From contig JAUNOJ010000022.1 of assembly GCA_030531135.1 (NCBI GenBank), positions 1 to 13,592 on the forward strand: 13,592 nucleotides of DNA, given 5' to 3'. Under the pieces are notes generated by a model that was not told the DNA's origin, searched no databases, and was given only the letters and a program-made list of their open reading frames with translations. This document shows positions 1-7,331 of this stretch, piece by piece. This DNA is from Sutterellaceae bacterium. GTDB lineage: Bacteria > Pseudomonadota > Gammaproteobacteria > Burkholderiales > Burkholderiaceae_F. How positions within the stretch are numbered: the first letter of the stretch is position 1; each line of letters starts with the position of its first letter. A program made the translations under genes and the position numbers.

Positions 1-290
1 TTGCCGGAGGCCAAGAGGCTCGCGGCCACACCCACGCCGGCGCCGCAGCTCAACCACGTGGCGCACAGCACTGTCAAAGCTTCGCCAGGCAAATCGAACA
101 CGGCCATGACGGGGCCACACGTATCGCCCAAAAACTTCAGAACGCCCCACATCTGCAAGATGTAGGCCAAAACGAATGCCATGATGACGTTGGGCATCAG
201 GTTGTTGATGGCAACACCGAAACCTTTGCGCAAACCGGCGACAAAGATATCAAACGGATTGTTGCTCTTGACAGCAGGCGCATTACTCAT
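1..290 (-). CDS. yjiG: YjiG-like inner-membrane protein (partial, C-terminus off window)
   Basis: Reading the minus strand from the ATG at 290 gives MSNAPAVKSNNPFDIFVAGL and continues for 96 residues to the left edge without a stop. The segments GLRKGFGVAINNLMPNVIMAFVLA and GEALTVLCATW...GAGVGVAASLLASG resemble E. coli YjiG (about 153 aa), a small 'nucleoside recognition/gate' membrane protein of the spore-maturation-protein-B type. At least two hydrophobic segments are visible. Its start overlaps the 3' end of the yjiH-like gene by 8 bp (ATGAGTAA), so the two are translationally coupled and probably form one membrane complex. The transported substrate is unknown. In E. coli the pair lies next to iadA (isoaspartyl dipeptidase); whether that holds here is outside the window. 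The family call is fairly sure, the function is not. Confidence 0.75.
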   Translation of the reverse strand, partial: MSNAPAVKSNNPFDIFVAGLRKGFGVAINNLMPNVIMAFVLAYILQMWGVLKFLGDTCGPVMAVFDLPGEALTVLCATWLSCGAGVGVAASLLASG

Positions 291-945
291 TTTCGAAATC
301 CTTACGATAGACAGTGCTCATCACAAAGCGCGTGAATGCGCCGCCGACAAACTTCAAGCAGAACATGATCACCAACGGAATCCACACGGGAACCAGGAAG
401 GCGGCAAACAAGGCCGAAGCAATCGAGAAGTAGTTGTTGATCAAACCCGCACCGGCATACTGCCAGGCGCCCATCACCACAAGACCTTTGCGGCTGATGG
501 CACCGGTGTCATACAGGTTCTTGGTCAAAGCGGCACCGGCGTCGGTACTCTGAAGGTCGGTGATCAAGGCCAGACCGGTCGAACCCGGAATACCCAGAAT
601 GGGCTTTAAAAGCGGAGTCATCAACTGTTGAGCGGCACGCAAGGCACCGTAGTGAGACAACACTTCCAAAAGACCCAAGGCAAGCATCACGCCCGGCACC
701 AGGCTCAAAGCAAAGGCAAAGCCTTGGCGGGCACCGATACCGCCCTTACCGACGAAAGTCGAGTCGGCAACGGCACCGAACTTACCGATCAACGTCGTAA
801 AGTCAAAGGCACTGAGCCATTCGTAGGAGGCGGGCATCTTGTAGAAAACGCCCGAGAAGAAACAAATAGCGAAGAACAAGGAAATGTAGGCACCGATGCC
901 GACCTTTTCCTTCATCTCCGGCAAATTGTCAGAGGGATTGGACAT
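283..945 (-). CDS. yjiH: YjiH-like nucleoside-recognition/gate domain membrane protein
   Basis: This is a 220-aa integral membrane protein with several hydrophobic stretches. They lie near residues 18-38 (IGAYISLFFAICFFSGVFY), 75-95, 160-180 and 180-200. The central segment GIPGSTGLALITDLQSTDAGAALTKNLYDTGAISRKGLVVMGAWQYAGAGLI is typical of the gate domain shared by YjiH and spore maturation protein A. The length is close to E. coli YjiH (about 227 aa). The ATG at 945 is preceded by GGAG at 952-955 with good spacing. The stop codon lies inside the start region of the downstream yjiG-like gene. E. coli has the same H-then-G order. The substrate is not established for the family, so only a general role in the inner membrane, acting with its partner, can be proposed. 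Confidence 0.8.
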   Translation of the reverse strand: MSNPSDNLPEMKEKVGIGAYISLFFAICFFSGVFYKMPASYEWLSAFDFTTLIGKFGAVADSTFVGKGGIGARQGFAFALSLVPGVMLALGLLEVLSHYGALRAAQQLMTPLLKPILGIPGSTGLALITDLQSTDAGAALTKNLYDTGAISRKGLVVMGAWQYAGAGLINNYFSIASALFAAFLVPVWIPLVIMFCLKFVGGAFTRFVMSTVYRKDFENE

Positions 946-965
946 AAAAAACTCCGTGATCCGTC

Positions 966-1011
966 TGTCCGATACCGAGGGGGTCGAACAAACTCAAACA
1001 ACAATCGGACA
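966..1011 (-). repeat. 8-bp inverted repeat in the yjiH leader
   Basis: TGTCCGAT (966-973) and ATCGGACA (1004-1011) are perfect reverse complements separated by 30 bp. They lie between the predicted promoter and the yjiH-like start. They could form a long-loop stem in the leader RNA or be two half-sites of a repressor. A chance match of this size is possible. Confidence 0.4.
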
Positions 1012-1045
1012 CAAAAAATCGAGTCCGAAAAGCGGCAAATGGGCA

Positions 1046-1074
1046 ATGATATTGAGTTTGTGAGAATCTGCCAA
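1046..1074 (-). promoter_or_regulatory. Sigma-70-type promoter for the yjiH-yjiG-like operon
   Basis: On the minus strand TTGGCA (1069-1074, 5 of 6 to the -35 consensus) is followed after exactly 17 bp by TATCAT (1046-1051, 5 of 6 to the -10 consensus). Transcription would start near 1039. That gives a leader of about 94 nt before the ATG at 945, which contains the inverted repeat at 966-1011. It is predicted from sequence only. Confidence 0.6.
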
Positions 1075-1319
1075 GTCAAAGCAAAAGTCAAGGAGAAAAA
1101 GCCTCGTCGACGTTAAACGCAATAGCATTACCATAAGTTACGAATTGTAAATCATCGCCCCCTATCAGCAGAATGAGGAATTATGACTAGGCGAGTTGTT
1201 TTCTGATGAAAAAACGTCTGCCAATAATGGCAAAATGAGTATGTTTATTTTCTCAACCCCGCCCGAAATCGAAATTTGTCACAAAAGGGCGAAAAAATTG
1301 TTAAAGGAAAGCATTTCTT

Positions 1320-2684
1320 ATGATTAACGTTGTCGTTTTGGCTGCCGGTCTCGGCAAGCGCATGCACTCGGACTTGCCCAAGGTGCTTCAACCCTTGGCC
1401 GGCAAACCCATGTTGAGCCATGTTTTGGAGACAATCAAAAAACTGGCCGATGTCAAAAAAACGGTCGTGGTCGTCGGGCACAAGGCCGAAACCGTTAAAG
1501 CCATGTATGCCGGGGATGCCTCGGTCGAATTCGTTTTGCAAGAACCCCAGATGGGCACGGGGCACGCACTGCAATGCGCGCTGCCCGCACTTGATTCGCA
1601 AGCCGAAGGCACTTTGGTGCTTTTGGGCGACGTGCCTTTAGTGCAGCCCGAAACCATTGCCCGCTTGATGGAAGTGGCCGGCGACGGCATGGCCATTTTG
1701 ACCACGGTTTTGCGCAACCCCACCGGTTACGGTCGCATTTTGCGTCAGCGCGGGCGCATTGTGGCCATCGTCGAACAAAAGGATGCCACGGAAGGCCAAA
1801 AACAAATCCGCGAAGTCAACACCGGCATCATGCTTTTGCCGACGGCGCGTTTGGCCGGGTGGCTCTCCGAACTCAAGGCCAGCAACGCTCAGGGCGAATA
1901 CTATTTGACCGACGTGATCGGCTTGGCCGTTCGCGACGGCGTGCGCATCAACTCGGCTCGTCCGCGTCGCAGTTTTGAAGTCGAAGGCGTCAACTCCAAG
2001 ACGCAATTGGCGCGTTTGGAAGGCATCTGGCAGGATCATCAGGCCGAAATGCTCACCGATCAGGGTGTGACGATTTTGGATCCTTCTCGTTTGGACATTC
2101 GCGGCAAACTCGTTTGCGGCAAAGACGTCACGATCGATGTGGGCGTGATTTTCGAGGGCGACGTCACTTTGGGCGACGGTGTCAAGGTCGGCCCCTATTG
2201 TGTGATTCGCAATGCTGTGATCGGTGCAGGCACCGTGATCGATGCTTTTAGCCATATCGACTCGGCTACGGTGGGCAACAATGCCAAGATCGGCCCCTAT
2301 GCGCGTTTGCGTCCGGGTGCCGAATTGGCCGACACGGTGCATATCGGCAACTTCGTCGAAATCAAAAAGTCGGTGATCGGCACCGCCTCCAAGGTCAATC
2401 ACCTCTCTTACATCGGCGACACCGATATGGGGGCGCGCGTCAACGTGGGCGCAGGCACCATTACCTGCAATTACGACGGTGTGAACAAGTTCCGCACCAC
2501 GATCGGCGACGATGTCTTTATCGGTTCGGATACGCAGTTGGTGGCGCCTGTGACGGTGGGTGACGGTGCAACGCTCGGCGCCGGTACGACCTTGACCAAA
2601 AATGCCCCTGAAGGCAAGCTGACCATCAGCCGCGTGCGCCAAATGACGATCGACGCTTGGCAGCGTCCGCAAAAAGACGAATAA
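1320..2684 (+). CDS. glmU: Bifunctional UDP-GlcNAc pyrophosphorylase / glucosamine-1-phosphate N-acetyltransferase GlmU
   Basis: GlmU acetylates glucosamine-1-phosphate with acetyl-CoA and then transfers UMP from UTP, giving UDP-GlcNAc for peptidoglycan and LPS in the cytoplasm. The 454-aa length matches E. coli GlmU (456). The N-terminal uridyltransferase domain (about 1-225) has the signature [17 protein letters not shown] (7-23), with the nucleotide-binding R14 and K21. QMGTGHA is at 77-83, and the metal-binding Asp is D104 in LLGDVPL. The C-terminal half is a left-handed beta-helix with hexapeptide repeats such as [15 protein letters not shown]. It contains the catalytic His (H361 in VNHLSYIGD) and the signature [16 protein letters not shown] (375-390). 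AGGA at 1305-1308 precedes the ATG. glmS follows after 18 bp, so the two are co-transcribed. Every key residue I checked is present. Confidence 0.97.
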   Translation: MINVVVLAAGLGKRMHSDLPKVLQPLAGKPMLSHVLETIKKLADVKKTVVVVGHKAETVKAMYAGDASVEFVLQEPQMGTGHALQCALPALDSQAEGTLVLLGDVPLVQPETIARLMEVAGDGMAILTTVLRNPTGYGRILRQRGRIVAIVEQKDATEGQKQIREVNTGIMLLPTARLAGWLSELKASNAQGEYYLTDVIGLAVRDGVRINSARPRRSFEVEGVNSKTQLARLEGIWQDHQAEMLTDQGVTILDPSRLDIRGKLVCGKDVTIDVGVIFEGDVTLGDGVKVGPYCVIRNAVIGAGTVIDAFSHIDSATVGNNAKIGPYARLRPGAELADTVHIGNFVEIKKSVIGTASKVNHLSYIGDTDMGARVNVGAGTITCNYDGVNKFRTTIGDDVFIGSDTQLVAPVTVGDGATLGAGTTLTKNAPEGKLTISRVRQMTIDAWQRPQKDE

Positions 2685-2702
2685 CCTTTTAAGGAGAAAG
2701 TT

Positions 2703-4529
2703 ATGTGCGGAATTGTTGCGGGCGTATCCGATAAGGATGTCGTGCCCGTTTTGATCGAGGGCTTAAAGCGTCTGGAATATCGCGGCTATGACAGTTGCGG
2801 TGTGGCCGTGATTGACGCGGGCGACATCAAGCGTGCCCGAAGCGTGGCGCGCGTCAAGGATTTGGATGAACAGGTCGAAAGCGAAGGTTTGGGCGGCACA
2901 ACCGGTATTGCGCATACGCGTTGGGCAACGCACGGCAGCGCCGTGGTGGCCAATGCCCATCCGCATATCGCGGGCGGCCGTATTGCGTTGGTTCACAACG
3001 GCATCATCGAAAACTATGCCGAGTTGCGCGACGAGCTGGTCGCACAAGGCGCGACCATGACCAGTCAAACCGATACCGAAGTGTTGGCACACTTGGTGAA
3101 CTTCTACTACGAAGGCGATTTGCTCGAAGCGGTGAAAAAGGCGCTTTTGCGCGTCAGAGGCGCCTATGCCATTGCCGTTTTTGCCAAAGACGAACCCGGT
3201 CGCATCGTCGGCGCCCGTTTAGGCTCGCCCATGGTGGTGGGCTTGAGAGAATCGGCCAACTACATCGCCAGCGATGCGATGGCTTTGGCCGGCGTTACCG
3301 ACGACATCATGTATTTGGAAGACGGCGATGTGGTCGACTTGACGCTCACCGGCGTCAAGGTCTATGCGCGTCATGACGAGGCGTTTGATCGCGTCGAGCG
3401 CGCCAGCGTGCACGTGCAGGCTTATTCGGGCGCAGCCGACTTGGGTCCGTATCGCCATTACATGCAAAAGGAAATCTTCGAGCAGCCGCGTGCCATTGCC
3501 GATACCTTGGAAGGTGTGGCAGGCATTTCCTCGACCTTGTTCGGCAACGAGGCTCAAGAGGTTTTTTCAAGCACCAAGCGTATTTTGATGCTGGCTTGCG
3601 GCACGAGTTTTTATGCGGCCATGACGGCCAAATATTGGATCGAGGCCGTGGCCGGCATTGCCTGTGAAGTCGAAATTGCCAGCGAATACCGCTATCGCGC
3701 TTCCATTGCCGACGCCGATACGCTGGTGGTGACGATTTCTCAGTCGGGAGAAACGGCCGATACCATCGCCGCTTTGAAGTTTGCGGTCAGCCGCGGCATG
3801 ACCAAGACTTTGGCCATTTGCAACGTGGCGCAAAGCGCATTGGTCAGAGAAAGTCGCCTTGCATACATCACGCGCGCCGGTGTGGAAATCGGTGTGGCCA
3901 GTACCAAGGCCTTTACGACGCAGTTGGCGGCGCTTTACCTGTTAACGCTCACTTTGGCCAAAATCAAGGGACGCTTGAGTCCGCAGGCCGAAGAAAAAGC
4001 TTTGACGAGTTTGCGCCATATTCCGGTGGCATTAACAAGCGTTTTGGCTTTGGAGCCGCAAATCATGGCTTGGGCCGAACACTTTGCCTGCAAGGATCAT
4101 GCGCTCTTTTTGGGACGCGGCGTGCACTATCCCATCGCGATGGAAGGCGCGCTCAAACTCAAGGAAATCAGCTACATCCATGCCGAAGCCTATCCGGCAG
4201 GGGAGTTGAAGCACGGTCCTTTGGCATTGGTCGACGCCAATATGCCGGTGGTGATCATTGCGCCCAACGACGAGCTGCTTGAAAAACTCAAGAGCAACAT
4301 GCAGGAAGTGCGTGCGCGCGGCGGGCGTTTGTATGTCTTTGCCGACGGCGACAGCGTGATCGACTCCACGCCCGAAATGCACGTGATTCGTTTGCCGGAA
4401 AACTACGGCGAACTTTCCCCCATTTTGCATGTGGTGCCTTTGCAGCTGTTGGCCTATCACACGGCCTTGGCGCGCGGCACCGATGTGGATAAGCCGAGAA
4501 ATTTGGCCAAGAGCGTTACCGTCGAATAA
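2703..4529 (+). CDS. glmS: Glutamine--fructose-6-phosphate aminotransferase GlmS
   Basis: GlmS makes glucosamine-6-phosphate from fructose-6-phosphate and glutamine, the first committed step toward UDP-GlcNAc. The 608-aa length matches E. coli (609). The N-terminal class II glutaminase domain starts MCGIVAGV, with Cys2 becoming the N-terminal nucleophile after Met removal. RWATHG (74-79) and HNGIIENY (98-105) are present. Two SIS sugar-phosphate domains follow, with ACGTSFYAA (298-306), SQSGETADT (346-354) and the conserved ELKHGPLAL. The C-terminal tail [13 protein letters not shown] carries the catalytic lysine (K603). The ribosome-binding site AAGGAG lies just before the ATG at 2703. There is no room for a glmS ribozyme in the 18-bp gap after glmU. 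Leucine is mostly TTG (9 of 14 leucines in the first 160 codons by hand count). A strong terminator follows 25 bp after the stop. Confidence 0.97.
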   Translation: MCGIVAGVSDKDVVPVLIEGLKRLEYRGYDSCGVAVIDAGDIKRARSVARVKDLDEQVESEGLGGTTGIAHTRWATHGSAVVANAHPHIAGGRIALVHNGIIENYAELRDELVAQGATMTSQTDTEVLAHLVNFYYEGDLLEAVKKALLRVRGAYAIAVFAKDEPGRIVGARLGSPMVVGLRESANYIASDAMALAGVTDDIMYLEDGDVVDLTLTGVKVYARHDEAFDRVERASVHVQAYSGAADLGPYRHYMQKEIFEQPRAIADTLEGVAGISSTLFGNEAQEVFSSTKRILMLACGTSFYAAMTAKYWIEAVAGIACEVEIASEYRYRASIADADTLVVTISQSGETADTIAALKFAVSRGMTKTLAICNVAQSALVRESRLAYITRAGVEIGVASTKAFTTQLAALYLLTLTLAKIKGRLSPQAEEKALTSLRHIPVALTSVLALEPQIMAWAEHFACKDHALFLGRGVHYPIAMEGALKLKEISYIHAEAYPAGELKHGPLALVDANMPVVIIAPNDELLEKLKSNMQEVRARGGRLYVFADGDSVIDSTPEMHVIRLPENYGELSPILHVVPLQLLAYHTALARGTDVDKPRNLAKSVTVE

Positions 4530-4553
4530 GCCGGTCGCAAACGCAAGAGCATG

Positions 4554-4592
4554 AAAAAGCCTCGATCGCAAGAAACGGTCGAGGCTTTTTTC
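4554..4592. terminator. Bidirectional rho-independent terminator after glmS
   Basis: AAAAAGCCTCGA (4554-4565) pairs perfectly with TCGAGGCTTTTT (4579-4590) around a 13-nt loop. The U-tract lies at the end of the right arm. Because the left arm begins with five A's, the hairpin has a U-tract on both strands. It can end the glmUS transcript and also the rtcA-rtcB-orfX transcript arriving from the right. The same stem recurs at 10187-10225. Confidence 0.9.
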
Positions 4593-4620
4593 TGACAAGC
4601 GAATTGTGAAATTTGGAGTC

Positions 4621-4836
4621 GTGGCAGGCCTTGGGATAAAGCCTGAGACTGACGCTAAGACAGAGGCAGAGAAGCGGCATCCCGAGCAAAACTGAGACTG
4701 AGTTTTCGGAATGCAGGCGCTCCGGGTATGCCGGACTATTCTTGAGCAACCAGCTTTCATTGCGAATAAAAAGTCCTGTACCTGCCACGCAAGGCGCGGG
4801 AGTTTCTTCAATGCGAGAAACCGCAGGCGCGCCTCC
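4621..4836 (-). ncRNA. Hairpin-rich intergenic region; candidate structured RNA at the 3' end of the rtc operon
   Basis: The gap between orfX and the glmS terminator has no credible gene but several inverted repeats. (a) AGGCGCG (4792-4798) pairs with CGCGCCT (4828-4834) and encloses GTTTC/GAAAC (4802-4806, 4817-4821). (b) GGACT+ATTC (4733-4741) and GCAA (4746-4749) pair with TTGC+GAAT (4760-4767) and AGTCC (4772-4776), with two 4-nt bulges. (c) GCATCCCG (4677-4684) with CGGAATGC (4707-4714) encloses AAAACT/AGTTTT (4688-4693, 4701-4706). (d) CAGGC/GCCTG (4625-4629, 4641-4645). TCCGG/CCGGA (4721-4735) is an alternative to part of (b). In (a) and (c) one position is an A-C mismatch on the plus strand but a G-U wobble in minus-strand RNA, which favours transcription in the rtc operon direction. 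No tRNA T-arm or known RNA family was recognised. A REP-like palindromic repeat or an operon 3' UTR are the alternatives. Confidence 0.35.
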
Positions 4837-4847
4837 AAATTTTTTGC

Positions 4848-5846
4848 TTACTGCTGCCGACCGAGGCTTGCGAGGTAGTCGTAGGTCGACTGCAATTCGT
4901 GCGGAACCACGATCTTCAAGTTTCGCACGACTTCCGTTTGTTTAAGAATCCAATCGGAATACTCCGTTTGGATTTGCTTGACCAGACTGTTATGTCGATC
5001 CGCTTGCACCTGAAAAGCCGACAGCGCTTTTTCGTAATCGAGCAATTTTTCGCGGTACAGGCGATTGCGTTGCAGATTTTCATTTTTAGCCATGATCTCG
5101 ATTTTCGCCTTGAGCGTATTGAGCTCGGCTTCCCACGTGCGGTGGTTCTGCTGCAGGCGGTTGTAATTTTCGTATACCTGCTCGGGCTCAACGCTCGGAC
5201 GATAGGTTTGAATCGTCGTCTCACGCCCCGTGCCGGTAGAGCCGACAGGCTTGACGGATTTCTGTGCCAAATCATCCTTGGCTTCGGAGAGAACGCCCTC
5301 CGGATGGATGTACACGCCCAGCGTGCTGGCTTTTGCTTCTAAAAGCAAAAAATGCGCCAGGTCCTTGACGGACAACTGCGTCTTTGCCCAGTCGGTATCG
5401 ACTTCCTCAACCTTTTTGGGGGCTTCGGGACGCTTCATTTCGAGTTTGGCGTTGACCTGCTCTTTCTTTTGCAAGTTTTCGGGCAATTCGAGCCAATCTT
5501 CAAACGATAAATTCGCCAAGTAAGCGACGCGGCGATCGCGCTCCTTGACCGCTTCGTGCACATAGGCCATAAAACCGCGAAGCTCTCCGATGCGAGCCGC
5601 CGTTGCCGGCAGTTCGTTCAAAAAGCTCTCGTCCTTGCCTTTTTGCACCAGACGCGGCTCAGACGAGCCCGAAAGAAGCTCCATGTAGACGTCGTAAAAC
5701 GTGCTGCTCTTGACGATCTGTTCAAGGCGGTTCGTTTCTTGCGACGCCAGTGCCGCAAGAAACGACGCACTCGTTGCCGTGAGTCCCGGTTCGGGACGTT
5801 CGGGATTGACAAAATATTGGTCGTGTTTCTGAAATTGAGTTTTCAT
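4848..5846 (-). CDS. Uncharacterised coiled-coil protein encoded at the end of the rtc operon (orfX)
   Basis: I do not recognise this 332-aa protein. It has no signal peptide or membrane segment, so it is probably cytoplasmic, and it contains no cysteine. The N-terminal half (about 20-135) looks alpha-helical, with FYDVYMELLSG (50-60), IGELRGFMAYVHEAVKERDRRVAYL (86-110) and FEDWLELPENL (115-125). A charged linker (130-155) leads to KDLAHFLLLEAKASTLGVYIHPEG (161-184) and then a Gly/Ser/Thr-rich stretch (195-215). Residues 220-312 are rich in E, K, Q, R and N, with few prolines, as in a long coiled coil (YENYNRLQQNHRTWEAELNT onward). The ATG at 5846 lies 4 nt after the rtcB stop. An AAAGGG ribosome-binding site spans the end of rtcB, so co-expression with RtcA and RtcB is very likely. 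A role as an accessory or scaffold factor in RNA repair is inference from position only. Confidence 0.85.
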   Translation of the reverse strand: MKTQFQKHDQYFVNPERPEPGLTATSASFLAALASQETNRLEQIVKSSTFYDVYMELLSGSSEPRLVQKGKDESFLNELPATAARIGELRGFMAYVHEAVKERDRRVAYLANLSFEDWLELPENLQKKEQVNAKLEMKRPEAPKKVEEVDTDWAKTQLSVKDLAHFLLLEAKASTLGVYIHPEGVLSEAKDDLAQKSVKPVGSTGTGRETTIQTYRPSVEPEQVYENYNRLQQNHRTWEAELNTLKAKIEIMAKNENLQRNRLYREKLLDYEKALSAFQVQADRHNSLVKQIQTEYSDWILKQTEVVRNLKIVVPHELQSTYDYLASLGRQQ

Positions 5847-5850
5847 TTTT

Positions 5851-7329
5851 CTACCCTTTGCATTCGTTCGTATTGCATTTGTTCTTGGCCCATGCGGGAC
5901 GATCGGTTTCGGCCGGAGCCATCTTCACGATCTTGGGTTCGAATTTGGCGAGCGTATCGATCAAATCCGACTGAGCCGCGATGACTTCTTCAATGTCTTT
6001 GTAGACCTCGGGCGACTCGTCGATTGGTCCCGACAGGAGACGGATTCCGCGCTCCTTTAAAAGGGCATCCATCGTTTCGCGCTTGAGATTTTTAAATGCC
6101 GCCCTGCGTGACATCACGCGCCCTGCGCCGTGCGAGCACGAGCAAAACGACGCGGGATTGCCTTTGCCGCGGACAACGAATCCGGGCGTGCCCATAGAGC
6201 CAGGAACAATTCCGAGTACGCCTTTGCCGGCAGGCGTTGCGCCCTTGCGGTGTACGATGAGCTCTTGCCCGTCATACGTTTCCTTCCAGGCAAAGTTATG
6301 GTGATTTTCAACATAGCCAAGTGCGCCGATACCCAAGTGCTCGAGAATGTGGCGGTGGATGAGTTCATGGTTTGCCGAGGCGTATTTGCCCATGAGCTCC
6401 ATCGCCGTCCAGTACTCCTGCCCTTCTTTAGAGTCCAAATCCAGCCATGCCAGATGCTTGAGCTCGTCGGGCAATTCCGGGTGCAGCGACATTGCCAGTG
6501 CCGAGTAGTACTCGGCTACGGCTTCGCCCGCGCCGCGCGACCCCGAGTGAGAGAGCAGAGCAAGATACACGCCCGCCTTGATTTTCAGTGTCGGTTCATC
6601 AATGTCTGCGGGCACCGTGAGCTTGCCGAATTCGACGAAGTGGTTGCCCGAACCCGATGTGCCCAGCTGCGCCGAGGCCCTGCGGTACATTTTGTACGTC
6701 GGCGGCGTGATAGACCAATCAAGCGCCATGACGGGGTGGGTGCGGTATTGGCCCGCATCGAAACAGGCTCCCATGCCAAAACGCGTTTCGGCTTCCAAAG
6801 CTTGCGCCAGACGATCGGATTCTTTGTTCATCTTTGCAAACGGCAGATCCAGAATTGTGAGTCGCATGCGGCAGGCGATGTCTACGCCGACGGCATACGG
6901 AATCACGGCATTTTTCACCGCGAGAACGCCTCCGATCGGCAAGCCGTAGCCGGTATGGGCGTCGGGCATCAAAGCTCCGCCCACGGCCACCGGCAGGCGG
7001 CATGCGTTATGCATCTGCTCTATCGCCGAGTCTTCCAAGTCGCCCTTTGCCCAATTCTTCCAGGGGGCAGGCTGCGGGCGATTTTTAAAGTACGTGCGTC
7101 CCGCACGATTGTCTTTGAGCAACTTGGCAAGCGGCGCAAAAAGTTCTGCCAACTCGTCCATTGGTTCGTTTTCAGGATCTTCGGAGCGAACGAGCTTTGA
7201 GACCAATGCCTGAACCGTTTCGGGATCGCGACCGTCAGCCACGGCGATATTGGCTGCCTTCATGGCCGCTCCCATAATCTTGCGAATGCGAGGCACGCCC
7301 AATCGAAACATCATTGCCGTATCAATCAT
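5851..7329 (-). CDS. rtcB: RNA-splicing ligase RtcB family protein, N-terminally extended
   Basis: RtcB joins RNA 2',3'-cyclic-phosphate or 3'-phosphate ends to 5'-OH ends using GTP and Mn2+, through a histidine-GMP intermediate. With the ATG at 7329 the product is 492 aa. Visible motifs are GVDIACRM (Mn-ligand Cys153), SGNHFVEF (His230), LSHSGSRG (His261), ENHHNFAWKE (His343/344), VPGSMG, and SFCSCSHGAGRVMSR with the guanylylated His400. All known catalytic residues are therefore kept. E. coli RtcB is 408 aa. Here about 90 extra residues precede the region matching its N-terminal part, and the metal site reads GVDIACRM instead of GVDIGCGM. A TTG in frame at 7335 would add two residues, but AAGGA has ideal 8-nt spacing to the ATG at 7329. 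The start is 2 nt after the rtcA stop. RtcB is the second gene of a sigma-54-driven operon. Confidence 0.95.
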   Translation of the reverse strand: MIDTAMMFRLGVPRIRKIMGAAMKAANIAVADGRDPETVQALVSKLVRSEDPENEPMDELAELFAPLAKLLKDNRAGRTYFKNRPQPAPWKNWAKGDLEDSAIEQMHNACRLPVAVGGALMPDAHTGYGLPIGGVLAVKNAVIPYAVGVDIACRMRLTILDLPFAKMNKESDRLAQALEAETRFGMGACFDAGQYRTHPVMALDWSITPPTYKMYRRASAQLGTSGSGNHFVEFGKLTVPADIDEPTLKIKAGVYLALLSHSGSRGAGEAVAEYYSALAMSLHPELPDELKHLAWLDLDSKEGQEYWTAMELMGKYASANHELIHRHILEHLGIGALGYVENHHNFAWKETYDGQELIVHRKGATPAGKGVLGIVPGSMGTPGFVVRGKGNPASFCSCSHGAGRVMSRRAAFKNLKRETMDALLKERGIRLLSGPIDESPEVYKDIEEVIAAQSDLIDTLAKFEPKIVKMAPAETDRPAWAKNKCNTNECKG

Positions 7330-7331
7330 TT

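Larger units (their letters stand above)
946..1319. other. Divergent intergenic region between yjiH-like gene and glmU
   Basis: This is 374 bp without a credible gene. It carries the yjiH promoter and leader repeat described separately. It also has an orphan copy of AAAAAGCCTCG (1096-1106), identical to the left arm of both terminators in this window. A short palindrome TGCCA-ATAA-TGGCA lies at 1219-1232, about 90 bp before glmU. For glmU itself only weak promoter-like hexamers are visible, for example CTGCCA, then 16 bp, then TATGTT near 1219-1245, so no confident promoter is called. AGGA at 1305-1308 is the glmU ribosome-binding site. Confidence 0.5.

Noticed and set aside
181-1116. Plus-strand open frames across the yjiH/yjiG region and the leader
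   Set aside because: Antisense to convincing membrane-protein genes; low-complexity charged translations without family features.
1638-2672. 344-codon minus-strand frame opposite glmU
   Set aside because: Antisense to a gene with every conserved GlmU motif I checked; composition (His, Arg, Ala, Asp-rich) is typical of a shadow frame.
2685-2702. glmS ribozyme/riboswitch before glmS
   Set aside because: Only 18 bp separate glmU and glmS, far too short for the ribozyme, which is mainly a Gram-positive feature.
4621-4836. tRNA or Salmonella-type Y RNA in the orfX-glmS gap
   Set aside because: No T-arm motif (GTTCRANYC-like), no cloverleaf with correct spacing, and no Ro (Rsr) gene in the window. 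Only a generic structured-RNA candidate is kept.
4032-4838. 268-codon minus-strand frame running from the orfX flank into glmS
   Set aside because: It begins with TTG after a GGAGG-like stretch but reads straight through the glmS terminator and antisense to glmS. The GGAGG is part of a hairpin arm.
6130-7200. 356-codon plus-strand frame opposite rtcB
   Set aside because: Antisense to catalytic RtcB sequence; no recognisable motif and no ribosome-binding site support.
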